Below are positions 45,211 through 56,100 of a stretch of DNA of 64,000 nucleotides, in pieces. The DNA is from Phyllosticta citriasiana (lineage: Eukaryota > Ascomycota > Dothideomycetes > Botryosphaeriales > Phyllostictaceae). Where the stretch lies: the NCBI GenBank assembly GCA_038021145.1, contig JBBPHT010000002.1, positions 2,356,001-2,420,000 of the forward strand. The letters are read 5' to 3'. Position 1 is the stretch's first letter; each line of letters starts with the position of its first letter. The notes beneath the pieces were generated by a model. The model made no database searches. It was not told the DNA's origin and saw only the letters and a list, made by a program, of their open reading frames with translations. Position numbers and translations under genes: made by a program.

Positions 45211-46413
45211 GGTGACGGCAAATTGTGGTGCCATAAACTAAAGTGTCCGATTCAGGCTCAACGTGGAGCCAGGCAACAACACCGACGATAGACACCTTGT
45301 CCTGCCACACACGCGCGCGAGACCTCTGCTGCCGCTGCTGCTGCTGCTGCTGCTGGCTGCCAACGGCTCCCGAAGGGCCGGGAAAGCTTGGAGTACTGGG
45401 GCGGAGCGCCAGGAGAGTCGTGTGTGTGTGTGTGTGTGTGTGTGTTCCAAGGGTCTCGGGATCTGCCTCGTGGCAGCACTGCGGAATTCCTGGGCGACAA
45501 TGGCTTGTGGTGGTCGTAGCGTGGAATGGAAAACGGCCGTGGGCCCTTGGCTGCTCCGAGTCGATGGGAGCGCAGCGTCCAATGTCTCAAATTAGACAAT
45601 TGGAATGGGGCCTGAGGGGGAGAAGAGAGGATGTGGATGTGGGTCGTCGATATGACTGACTCGTTTCCCGCTTTTTTTTTTGGTGTGGTGTGGTCGATCG
45701 TTTTAGGGTCGACGACGATGCAAGAGAAGAAGGACCTGGAGGTGGTGGTGCAGCGAGCGCACTGTGAAGAAAACAAGGTCAGGAATTTTTGGTCAAAGGC
45801 GATGCAAAGTGGAGAGTGGGAATCTGTGAGGGAGGCGGAAAAAACCAAAAGGCTGAAGACTTGCGTGGTGCGCTGGAAATGCGGTGGTGGAGGATCCCCA
45901 GCCACCCAGTACAGGTACCAGCCTCCCCGTCGCTGGGATGCGCGGGTGCACGGGCCACTTTGTAAACACGGTGGAGCCCCGGCAACGGGCCAGGGTCCGC
46001 CCCGCCAGCCAATCCAGTCACGCTCTGCACCGACTGGCAGGCCTGTTCCCAGCGTCTATGCATCGTTTACAGCGCGTCGTCCACCTCGCCGTGAATGGCC
46101 CTATTTGCTCATCGAATTCATGCACTGCCATTCTAACGCATTGCCATTAGTGCCACGCGTGCTACAGCCGACACCAATCGCGTACATTGTCAAAAGCTAA
46201 TCTGCCTGCAGCCCAGCTCCGACGACTGGCTAAAGACGACGTTTGCAGGAGGTTGGCACATGTGTCATACAATACGAGCTTGCACAGGTCTTCAATCAGG
46301 AATCCGATTCAATTATCATCGTAATGGTGGTATCATAGGACTACTACCCTCCACGGTTCCGTCGGGCTCTCCCCCAATCTCATAACGTCGTGATGCGTCG
46401 TCAGACGGCGCAC
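45211..46413. other. Intergenic between Fig1 and HSP9/12 genes
   Basis: CTG repeats near 45330-45355 and GT repeats at 45420-45444 lie directly upstream of the Fig1 start, in its promoter or leader. The rest is unique with no supported gene. Confidence 0.5.
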
Positions 46414-46790
46414 TTAGTGCTTGTCACCGAGGCCGACGGCGTTCTTGGCCTTGTCGACAATCGATTCGCCGGTACCACCGTGGACGTGCTCGTCTTTGGA
46501 GCGGCCGAGCTTGTCGCTGGTCTCCTGGCCGGCCGACTTGTTGTCGTCAGGCTGGACGCTGCTGTGGGAATGTTAGCAATTGCAAAAGACAAGTGAAGTG
46601 GTTGGAGCGTACCGAGCGAGCTTGTCACCAGTGTCAGTGAAGGACTCCTTGACCTTCTGCTGGGTGGACTTGGTGGAGTCGGGCGTCATCTCCTCCTTGG
46701 CCTCTGTTGGGTGCGTCAGCAGCGTGTCAGGACTGCAGGTGAAGCGGGCGACGTACTGGTAGAGAAATCCTTGCGGCCGGCGTCAGACAT
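46414..46790 (-). CDS. HSP12: HSP9/HSP12-family heat-shock protein
   Basis: Three exons: 46790-46757, 46703-46613 and 46561-46414, 90 residues. The start MSDAGRKDF, the middle TPDSTKSTQQKVKESFTDTG and DKLAR, and the end SIVDKAKNAVGLGDKH are diagnostic of the HSP9/HSP12 (WH11/Awh11) family. Members are small, unfolded in solution, become helical at membranes, and are strongly induced by heat, osmotic stress and stationary phase. No Cys or Trp; about 90 residues fits the family. Both introns (53 and 51 bp) interrupt the frame, with GTACG-type donors. A stress element could not be identified with confidence upstream. Confidence 0.93.
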
Positions 46791-47441
46791 GATGATGATT
46801 GTAGTTGGGTTGCTGGTTGTTTGAAGGGTGGTTGTGTGTGTTGAAGAAGTGGTAGTTGCTTTGAGAGTAGAGTGTGTTGGTGATGAAGGAAAGATGAATG
46901 GAGGGAGCAGAAGGGCGCCTTTTGTAGTGCTCGCGGCGGGGGGGGGGGGGGGCAGGCGACGTCAGCGGTCAGCGGGCAGGAGCAGCGAGTGAGTGGACTG
47001 GAGCTGTTTGCATCGTTGAACAAGGCAAGAGGATGTTACGACAGAGCAGCGTCATTGTCATGGGCCAGACTGGAACCAACCAACGCAATTGCTCTACCCC
47101 GCGCCTTCAGGAACGTCCAGGCCGGGGACCACACAACGGAACGTCACCGCGGGGCCGCTGTGGCGCAACTGACGTCAATCTGGCTGGAGCCCCCGCCACC
47201 ATGTGGCTTGCCCGCTGGAGCAATCGCCAAGCAGCAAGCAGCAAGCAGAAGCTGATGCCAATCGAATCTTCGATCTGCCACCCTCCTGTTTTCGCCATTT
47301 GCCGCCCAGGTGCAAACCGGATTTCCCACCTGCTACGCCACACCACACCACACCCCACCAACGGGCAGATCTGGCCCCACAGGTATCTACTCTCGCCCAA
47401 CGCTCTTCCGCTCATCACAGTCAGAAACCCTGAGCCTAGCC
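46791..47441. other. Divergent promoter region with G15 run
   Basis: Lies between the leftward HSP9/12 gene and the rightward NIF3-like gene, so may hold promoters for both. A G homopolymer at 46938-46952. No gene seen. Confidence 0.5.
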
Positions 47442-47891
47442 ATGTCGCTCCCTCAGCGCTTCAAGCTGGTCTTCTTCGCTCCCGTCGCCGCCATGCCCGC
47501 CGTCAAGCAGGCCATCTTTGCAGCCGGCGCCGGTCGCTACCCAGGCCCCGGCGGCTATACAGAATGTGGATTCACGACCCTGGGCAAAGGCCAGTTTCGC
47601 CCGGGCGATGCCTCCAATCCCAACATTGGCAAGGTGGGGCAGCTGGAGGAGGTCGACGAGCACAGGTTTGAGACACTCTGCGTGGGCCGCGATGTGGTGC
47701 GCGACGCCGTCGTCGCCCTGAAGAAGTAAGTGGCTTGCGCTACCCTTGACCTCCGGTCCTTGGTTCCTGGCGGGCCCCTCAGCCATTGATGCAACGGCCG
47801 ACAAGCACATGCTGCTGACCCATTGTCGTCCTGTAGATCTCACCCTTACGAGGAGCCGGCTTACGAGGTTTACAAGCTCGAGGATTACTAG
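47442..47891 (+). CDS. NIF3-like C-terminal/PII-like small protein
   Basis: Exons 47442-47725 and 47837-47891 (111-bp intron, donor GTAAGT), 112 residues. Motifs: FKLVFFAPVAAMPAVKQAIF, AGAGRYPGPGGYTECGF, GKGQFRPGDASNPNIGK, and the final HPYEEPAYEVYKLED. It corresponds to the CutA/PII-like insert domain of NIF3/YqfO proteins found as a free-standing protein of about 105 residues in fungi and bacteria. A metal- or ligand-binding regulatory role has been suggested for the domain, but I know of no defined reaction. Length and ends match the free-standing form, so it appears complete. Confidence 0.88.
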
Positions 47892-48800
47892 CCCGCTTCG
47901 ACCCAATTTCCTCGATCGTCGGCTTTGGCCGTTTGAGTCATTCGATCACCGCCATAGAGCCTTGTCAATTGACTTTGGTTCTCTTGATTGTGCATTCAAA
48001 GGCTCCTGTTGGTGGATAAGCAAATGGACCATGACGGCAGTCAACTCGTCAACCAATCACAAAGAATCCATCTTGCTGGTTCAAGTCTATCGATTCGTCA
48101 TGCCAAATGCCTGCAGTCTCTCCTTGCTTCCCAGCTTGCCAAAGGACATTTGCAGTCCTCGGCTGCACATGAAAGCGTTATTGTCGTCTTCCTTCGTCGC
48201 GCCACGGCTCAAACACTGGACTCGCTTGCAACTCGACCCGATCCCCCCTTGCGCCACACCGCGCGTTGCCCAAGGGTCATCTCTCTGCCGCCAGTCGTTT
48301 CATCTTCTGTTCAAGCTTAGTAGATCTTTCACAGGTGAGCGAAGTAGAGACACAGTCTGAGGATAGAAATGGGGGTGTGTGGATAAGGCGGACAGTGAAA
48401 TGATTTCGAATCCAAGACAATTGCTTGAGCCTTTCTCAAGGTACTCCGCTGCAGCACAGAAGCTCTCCAATGTGAAAGAGGGTTGGTTCCGGGAGAAGCG
48501 TTCACTGGCCACCCCAGTTGCTCTCACAGCTACCCATGAATCGAAAGGTTGCTGTGCCTTGCATATGAAGTTACTTTGCTCGGCACCGAAGAAGGAGCGG
48601 AAAAGGTACCCTTGTCGGGAATACCGCTTCCAGACAACGGGAAGAACTGTCAGCGGGGCGGAAGGTGTGATGTCATCGATCACGGGCCTGAGAGCTCCCG
48701 AACCGCATTTCGGCACGGCTTTCATGCGGACGGCAGCAGCCAACACCCGGCAATGAAACAATGGCCTCACTGTCCATTCACTTGTGTCATTGCCTTCAAG
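47892..48800. other. Gene-free stretch
   Basis: The 3' flank of the NIF3-like gene and upstream DNA of the dehalogenase remnant. No supported gene; short frames only. Confidence 0.45.
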
Positions 48801-49040
48801 ATGTCGACCCCAAGGAACAACGTTGAAGTCGCCTTCGACGCGTACGGCACGCTCCTGTCGACCGAGTCGATAGCAGAAAAGCTAACCACGCACTTCGGCG
48901 CGGCCAAGGCGCAGACGATAGCAGCAACGTGGCAGAAGTACCAGCTGGAGTACACATGGCGGCTGAACAGCATGAGTACCAAGAGACAAACCAACACCCT
49001 GTAGCAAACTGCTGCCACCCCAGCCCATTCATGAGCAGCA

Positions 49041-49073
<33 letters not shown>

Positions 49074-49165
49074 GCAATCCTACGGCTACCAACTAACAGA
49101 CCACACCCATCTACAGACCAATATGAGCCCTTTTCCAGCGTGATTGCAAAGTTGCCACCCAGCCT
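48801..49165 (+). pseudogene. L-2-haloacid dehalogenase-like gene, truncated after exon 1
   Basis: From Met 48801 the frame gives VEVAFDAYGTLLSTESIAEK (the Asp nucleophile of the HAD superfamily in FDAYGTLL), then AAKAQTIAATWQKYQLEY and TWRLNSM. A donor at 48976 (GTACCA) and an acceptor at 49116 (CTACAG) restore the expected continuation, Asn-Gln-Tyr-Glu-Pro-Phe-Ser-Ser-Val. After about 49150 the similarity ends and a stop follows within 15 codons. The family normally has about 240 residues, so the cap and core domains are missing. The putative intron carries a GCA triplet tract (49042-49072). Dead remnant by inference. Confidence 0.72.
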
Positions 49166-49870
49166 GGCATTGTGTACCTATGTATGTAGGTAGGTAGCAG
49201 CCAGCACGCACAAATACATGTATCGCCATTCAAATTTCCAAAACCATCACTTGATATCAGGCTCAGGGGTAAGCTGACGAGTTCGTCAATCTTCCCTCCA
49301 GTTTCCCCTCCAATGACCCACGGGAGCGAATGCTGGCGTCTTGGAGTGAATTTGAAGGGACGGTTTTTTTTGTAACGTGAAGAGAAAACCCTGAGCGCGA
49401 GCGCGCGGGAAAGATTTTGATGTGGGAGAGCGCCAGCCCTAGCGCTAGTCTGCTTGTGGCGAGAGCGGTGGCCCTGACAAAAGCCTGAGCGCTGGGTGGC
49501 TGGAGGCTTGCTGCGGTCCGGTGGGCTGCCCGAGCGCCCAGCACCCAGGCAGTTATTCGGTACGTTGACCACAAACGCCATTATTCTGCTCCTCTGTGTG
49601 TCTTTGGACCTCAGGCTCCTCGACTGCTGTTGTCCCCCTTCACAATCGCTTTCTTGACCCGAGACTAGCCGATATAGCCTTTCATTTGGGTTGGCGCACT
49701 CTTCCTCTGTCCTACTCGACGACAGCCGACGACTTTTACGGCCACCCTGCCCTCGCAGTTTTATCTTCACACCCACCCACCTACCCCGCTGTCTTTTCAA
49801 CAGCGTCGACGACGACTACGCATCACACACAGACACATCCTCTCTCGTACTCACACACTCGACCGCCAAC
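49166..49870. other. Intergenic, leader of PDAP1-type gene
   Basis: GTAG repeats near 49180-49196; C/T-rich, TC-punctuated DNA from about 49690 is probably the leader of the gene starting at 49871. Confidence 0.5.
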
Positions 49871-50776
49871 ATGTCTAGCAAGGGCCGCGGCGGAAAGTTC
49901 ATGAAGCCCAAGCGGGGCGGTAAGTCACTCACACCTCTCACTATACTCTGCATCACACATAGCCCCCACAGCAGCCAGCCAGCCCGCCCACTCGCTCGCC
50001 CATGCACGCACTAACAACACGACGCAGGCGGCAAGCACTTCAGCCGCAACCTGATGCCCCTAGGCCCAAGCGGCGAAGTCGAAGGCATGTGGGGCGAGCC
50101 GCGCGACGCAGAGCAAAACAACTCATCCGACGACGACTCCTCCTCCTCGGAAGAAGAGTCGTCGGAAGATGAAGGCGGCGCATCCAGTTCCAAACAGCCC
50201 GCGGCCGCCGAAATGACGCGCGAAGAGCGCCGCGCAGCCGCCAAAGCGCGCAAAGAAGCCGCCAAAGCTAAAGCGGCCCAGCGCGCCGCCGAGCCGGGCG
50301 ACCTGCCACCCTCTTCTGATGAAGACGACGACGACGAATCAGACGACGACGACGACGCCGACATGCCCGCCAACCCGAACCACACGGCCAAAGCGCAGAA
50401 GCAAGCGGCGGCGCCCAAGACCAAGGAGGACTCGGGGAGTGGGAGTGGAGCAGGTGGAGGGAGTGGAGGCAAGGCGGCGGGCAAGACGCCCGTCAGCCAG
50501 CTGTCGCGGCGCGAGCGCGAGGCGCTGCAGGCGCAGCAGGCGAAGGAGCGGTACCAGAAGCTGCATGCCGAGGGCAAGACGGACCAGGCGCGGGCGGACC
50601 TCGAGCGCCTGAAGTTGGTGCGCGAGCGGCGTGAGCAGGAGGCGGCGCGTAAGAAGGCCGAGGCGGAGGAGCGCGCCGAGCATGAGAAGGCCAAGGCGGA
50701 GCAGATTGCGAGGGATGAGAGACAGCGTGCGCTGCAGAAGAATAAGTTGGCGAATAAGAAGAAGGCCAAGAAATAG
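49871..50776 (+). CDS. PDAP1/PP28-type casein-kinase substrate phosphoprotein
   Basis: Exons 49871-49919 and 50028-50776 (108-bp intron, donor GTAAGT), 265 residues. The N-terminus SSKGRGGKFMKPKRGGGKHF is followed by acidic Ser clusters (DDDSSSSEEESSEDE, likely casein kinase 2 sites). Then comes a second acidic block, and the conserved PDAP1 core SQLSRREREALQAQQAKERY with HAEGKTDQARADLERLK, ending in a charged coiled coil and Lys-rich tail. The family is called 28-kDa heat- and acid-stable phosphoprotein; links to growth-factor binding and RNA granules are reported in animals, while the fungal role is undefined. Mostly disordered, cytoplasmic or nuclear. Confidence 0.9.
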
Positions 50777-51020
50777 GTGGGCGCGTGAGGGAGGTGGAGT
50801 GTTGGGCGGAGTGGAGAGGATTGGAGAGGAGCGGCGGAGCGGAGGCAGGCCTGTTGCCTTCATTTGCTTCCATGGTTGGTTTTCATGGCACAGCATGGCA
50901 CGGCATCTTGAGCATGGGAAGGAGCCGTGGTGGAGCAGTTGACCATACTCATCGCTGGGCGGAGGCAGCCTCATAGCTGCATGCGTGCGCTGCACGGCAT
51001 AGCTTGCGAGACAGAGAGAC

Positions 51021-51069
<49 letters not shown>

Positions 51070-52493
51070 GCCACACCAGAGACAAAAGAAAGAGACGCTT
51101 ATCGGGGCAGACAGACAGACGGATGGAAGGTTGGTTGAACAATAAATCAGATTCGGTTTTCTCTCTCTCTTTCCTCCGCACGCTCTCCCGTCATTTGCCA
51201 TCACCGACCAACCCACCCACCTCACCATCTCCGCCTTTCTGACCATGAACCGCCTGTCTATGTACGTGTGTAAATCGCAGTAGCGGGTGGGGGAAGGGGT
51301 AACCCATGTGTGCAGAGAGCAGGGTTGGGTTCACACACAGTCTGCGTGCGGTGCCTGAGCTACGGTACCATACCTACCTACCCTCGTACCTGTACGTACC
51401 TTCCTTACCCGATTAAAAGGCAGGGGAGGGGCCGCCGCGGTGTGTTCACTCTTGCTCATGAGTAGAAAAGAAAAAAAAAAGAAAAAAAAAAGGTCGATAC
51501 GAGGGCTATTTTTCCAAAGAGATCAAAGCAGATACAGTAGATGGATACAGTAGATGGACGACGAGGCGAATCGAGTCGAGTCGGAACACGACAAGCAGGA
51601 AAAAGCGCGCGCGCATCGCGAACTTCATTACCTCCTGCGATTAATGCATGATGCAACAAACTTAAAGACTGACTGGCTGACTGACTGACTGACTGACTGA
51701 CTGACTGACTGACTGACTGACTGACTACTGCATGCTGTGTGTTTTGGGGAGTCATGGCGATGCACGTCAGAACTTCAGAAGGTCAGTTTTTCAGGCTACG
51801 GAAAGTCAAATGTGGGATTGACGTCTGTGTCGAGCCCGACAGCGCGTTTGGTATGGCGGGCGGAAGACGGAATGGCGGATGCATGCGAGAGGGGGGAGCA
51901 GGGAAGGGTGCGTGCGGTTGGGTTGGATGAGGATGAGGAGTGAACGGGCTGATGAGCGAATGAGTGAGTGAGAGAGGGGTGTGGGGGAGGGGTAGGCAGC
52001 GCGGTGCGGGATGGATATTGATGTTTGTATTGGTATTGGGGAGGGGGATCGGACGGGGTGTTCTTGATGGTTGATAGAGTTGTCAAGGGTAGTAGTGGTG
52101 GTTGTGGTGGTGCGGGAAGGGATGGGATGGCATGGGAAGACAGAGCGAAAAGCGGAAGAGTATCATTGCAAGCAGTCAATGATGATACATGTAATGATGA
52201 AGTTATGTACATATCTAGCTGTCGACTGCGCGTCTTGGATCAGGCAAGTCGTCAGATGGGCGAGCGTCGCAATTCCGTAGTGACCGGTTGGAGCGAAGGA
52301 TGGACGAGCGCGGGGGAGAAAATTGGAGACGAGATGACGAGTTGCTCGTTTGGGGAGGGCGCATGGCTCGGTTGAGGTGTGCCTGTTACGGGGCGACAGG
52401 GACAAGGAGCCGATGCACCACGCCGACAGGGACCAACTAACACAGGAACCAGGATCAAGTCGCCAGTGTTTGAAACAAAGGACTCTCTCTCTT

Positions 52494-52528
<35 letters not shown>

Positions 52529-53076
52529 GCTCAGCTTATCGCGTGCGCGCAAGACAGAGACGAACAAGAGGAATCGAGTCCGGGCGTGGGAAATGAGACA
52601 ACAAAGAGCGAACAAAGACGACGACCAAGGCTCTCGGTGGGAATTCCTGCTCTAGCGCGGCCGCCACACCGCAGGCGGATCAGTGCAGACGACCGCGGCC
52701 CTTGCAGAAAAGCTTCGGTGGTTGCTAATGTATGTACTGCACTGTATTGTTGTGTATTGCTTCCCTGTCTCGCGACTGAAACCACAAGTGCCCCGCAGAT
52801 TGATTTTAACCTACCACTCGCCGTCCCACAACCAAAACGACCGCTACTCTTCTGTCTCTTCTTGCCCTGCTCAGGTACGAGACGGCTTCCCTGGTCGCCG
52901 TTGGTTCCCGCCCCCGGCTTCGCCTCTCCAGGGGCTCGTCCATCCATCGACGGCACACGGCATCAAGGAACTCACCACCATCTACTAACTACACCGCCCT
53001 CCACCGACGCCATATCTAATCTCCCAATTCGCGTCCCCGAAAGCCATTGGCGCCGTGACACCTCGACGCTGCGCCC
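50777..53076. other. Intergenic with ACAG, GACT and CT repeats
   Basis: ACAG repeats at 51008-51070, GACT repeats at 51665-51726, CT repeats at 52483-52528. The final 300 bases are C-rich leader sequence for the Sec7 gene. No gene supported. Confidence 0.55.
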
Positions 53077-53151
53077 ATGAGCCTCGCGTCATCCACGACC
53101 GCCACCAAGCCAACGCGCATTCGCATTCCCTTGCCGCCGCCGCTCTCATGA
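53077..53151 (+). promoter_or_regulatory. Upstream ORF overlapping the Sec7-gene start
   Basis: ATG 53077 opens a 24-codon frame (begins MSLASSTTATK) whose TGA stop (53149-53151) overlaps the main ATG (53148-53150) in the arrangement ATGA. Position and overlap suggest translational control by reinitiation. This holds only if transcription starts upstream of 53077. Confidence 0.5.
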
Positions 53152-56100
53152 CGGGCACCACTTCCTCAAACGACCGCTCGGCCAGGCCATCTCCTCCCCG
53201 GACTCCGCCCATGCATGCGCAACGAGCTGCTGCTGCTGCTGCTGCTGCGGGCTCCTCTCCCTCGGGAACCTTCTTCGCCGACGAGACGCCCACCGACAAG
53301 AGACGTAGCACAGCAACCGACTTGTCGCGTCTGTCGCGCGATTCGCACGACCTCAAGTTCAGGGATGTCACACGCTCCTCGGTCGTCGAAAACATGCTCT
53401 TCTCATTGGAGAACTTGCCCTCCAGCAGTGACACCTTCCCCTCGCAATTCGGCGCCGCCTCGTCCCAAGCTTTGCGCTACGACGACGAAGACTTCTACCG
53501 CTCCACCCTCGCCCGCTTCTCCCCTCCGCGCATCCTCCGCACCCACGGCTCCGAAAATTCCTTTTCCGTAAACTACGACGCCCCCGACGACTACCTGTCC
53601 CGCTTGCCCTCCCGCCGGGACCCGCGCGGAAACCAAACCTTTCGCTCCGCCTTGGACCGCATAGACAGCGCCGGCTCGCGGGCAACCAGCACCGACGCCG
53701 CCGCCGCCACCCACCGCTCGAGGCCTTTGTTCGGCGAAGAGGGCTATTCACACCATGTCAGAGGCGCTGGGAGAAAGGGCAGCAAGGGTAGTTCAGCATC
53801 CAGCCTCGACCTTGGCTACAGCACTCCGACTGGGCGTCCGGCAGACCATCGCATGAACCTGTCTCCCGGCCTTGAGCAAAGATTTGGCGAACGATCCGGC
53901 TTCCAGCAACAACACGAGTCCATCATGGATAGAGGGCGGCCGGACGTCATGTCGTTCAGCGGTTACGATGCGGCGCCCACTCCCACCATTCCGACAGGGT
54001 CTCGGCGGTACCAGGGTGCCCCGACATCGAGCTCCAGCTACGACTTTTCCCAGGGAGAGGCCTTTTCGTCGCCGCCAGCGCATTCGTCTGCAACGCCGGC
54101 CTCCATGCCGCGTAAAAATAGCCTCCGATCGTCATCCAGCAAGGGGCAGTGGAATGGGAAGCCTCGAGGAGGTGGTGCTGGCCCTGATGAGAACATCCGA
54201 AATCAAGCCAAAGAGTTTGTCAACGCTGTCAACTCGTCAAGCAACCACGACCTCCCAAAGCTTCCATCCCTCTCGGCCTTTGCAGATTCGGCGTCCAACA
54301 GCAGAGTCGCCTCGCCCGCTACCCAGACGCCAGCGCCGCCCAAGGAGCAGCAGCAGCGTGGCTTCTTCAGCCGAGTCTTCGGCGCCAGGAAAAACAACCA
54401 ACAGGTACAAGAAACGCCGAAGACGGCGGGGCTGCTGCCTCAAGATCAGCAACGACAACGGTCTCCTGAACCCAATAACAGGCGTCCTTCGACGACGCCT
54501 GCAAACTCGTTGCATGGTGCGTCCACCCGCAGCGAATCATGTGCATCCAAGTACTGACGTTATGCAGCATCCCAGCACCCGCACAGCAACACGCCCGCCA
54601 GAGAAGACCAGCGGCCACCCCCTGTACTAAACAAAAAGAATTCATCGTTTTTCAGACGTCGCAAGAAATCCGTAACCGAACAAACGGCCGCCCCGCCTAT
54701 GCCTTCCCCGGGCCAAGCTCGCACGGAGCTCCCAGAATCTATGGTACCTAGTGCGTCGGCGACAAGCCTGCGTCAGATAATGACCCCCTACCTAAACGAT
54801 CCGAGGAGCGACTCGCCTGCGGCGTCGCACTACGGCAGCCGAGAACACCAGCGCCCTCTCCACGATGGAATAGATAAAGTGCCAGGCTTCTCCCCAGAGT
54901 ACAAGCCCCACAAGGATGCTACAATCCGCCCCGTCAAACCGGGCTCCCGTGGAACGGACGACAGCGTGCCACCTGCTTCCGACGATGTGCAGCAAAGCCC
55001 TAAGTACAAACTGAAGGTGAAACGCAGCAAGGGCATCAGGGCGAACGACGACTCGTCCTTCCTGGCGGACAGCAGTGGCGCAGAGGATAAAGGCTCGAGC
55101 CCGTCCCCCGCCGAAAAGGGTTCCTTCATGGCCGTCCCCGAGCAGTCCAGGAGACCTGCCACCAGCCCCGTGCCCCCTCAGCTCGCACCGCTTCCCGGCC
55201 AGGAGAATGCTCGACCCAAGGCAAACGGCGAACGACGCTCCGATCTACAACCTCCTCCCAACATCACGCCACACAAGACGCTGCAAAAGGAGATGGAGGA
55301 CGAGGACAGCTGGGTCATTATGAATCCTGCGCGGCAGGACGCAAGCGGAAATGACGTCAGTGATGGCAACCCCCGGGTCTGGTTGCATCCAGATTCATCT
55401 GACGAGGGGTACGGCGAAGATGTGTCGGGTCTGGCCTTGCCGCTTGAGGGAACGCGAAAACAGCCGGACCCCGACACTTTGAGCGACACGTACCATCCCG
55501 CCTCGAATCTGCCCGTGTTGCAAATCGACGGCCACGAAACTCGCCCGTCGATCGAGGCGCGCCGCCCGTTGACTGCAATTGACGAGGAGCCGACGGACGA
55601 TGACCGCGAAAAGGCGAGGCAGATCTTTGAGGGCATCGAGACTTTTGTCACCAAGTCGAGAGCCGCAGCATGGCTCGGCGAAAAGACTTCGGTCAGCGCG
55701 CGGTGCCGCAAGGCTTATATGGAATTGTACGAGTGGTCCGGCTTTAGCATTTTGCTTGCGATGCGGGATCTTTGTCACCGCTTGGTGTTGAAGGGCGAGA
55801 CGCAAGAGGTCGACCGTGTTCTGGATGCGTTTGCGCTGAGGTGGTGCGAGTGCAACTCGAATCACGGTTTCAAGACGCCAGGTAAATGCGACGAGTCTCG
55901 AGTAAGTGTCAACGCTGACGGAATTACAGGTGCTGTGCATACCATTTGCTACTCGTTGCTGCTCCTTAATACCGATCTCCACATGGCCGACATTGAGTCC
56001 AAGATGACCCGCACTCAGTTTGTCAAGAACACCCTGCCTACCATTACGAGCGTCGTCGAGGCCGAGCTCTCCGAGACGAATGGCAGCTACGGCGACTATT

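Noticed and set aside
49111..49800. A 229-codon minus-strand frame between the dehalogenase remnant and the PDAP1-type gene
   Set aside because: No domain, lies over the leader of the plus-strand gene and a GTAG repeat; composition not protein-like.
51008..51726. Regular tandem repeats considered as a CRISPR array
   Set aside because: ACAG and GACT are uninterrupted 4-base microsatellites without spacers, and the DNA is eukaryotic.
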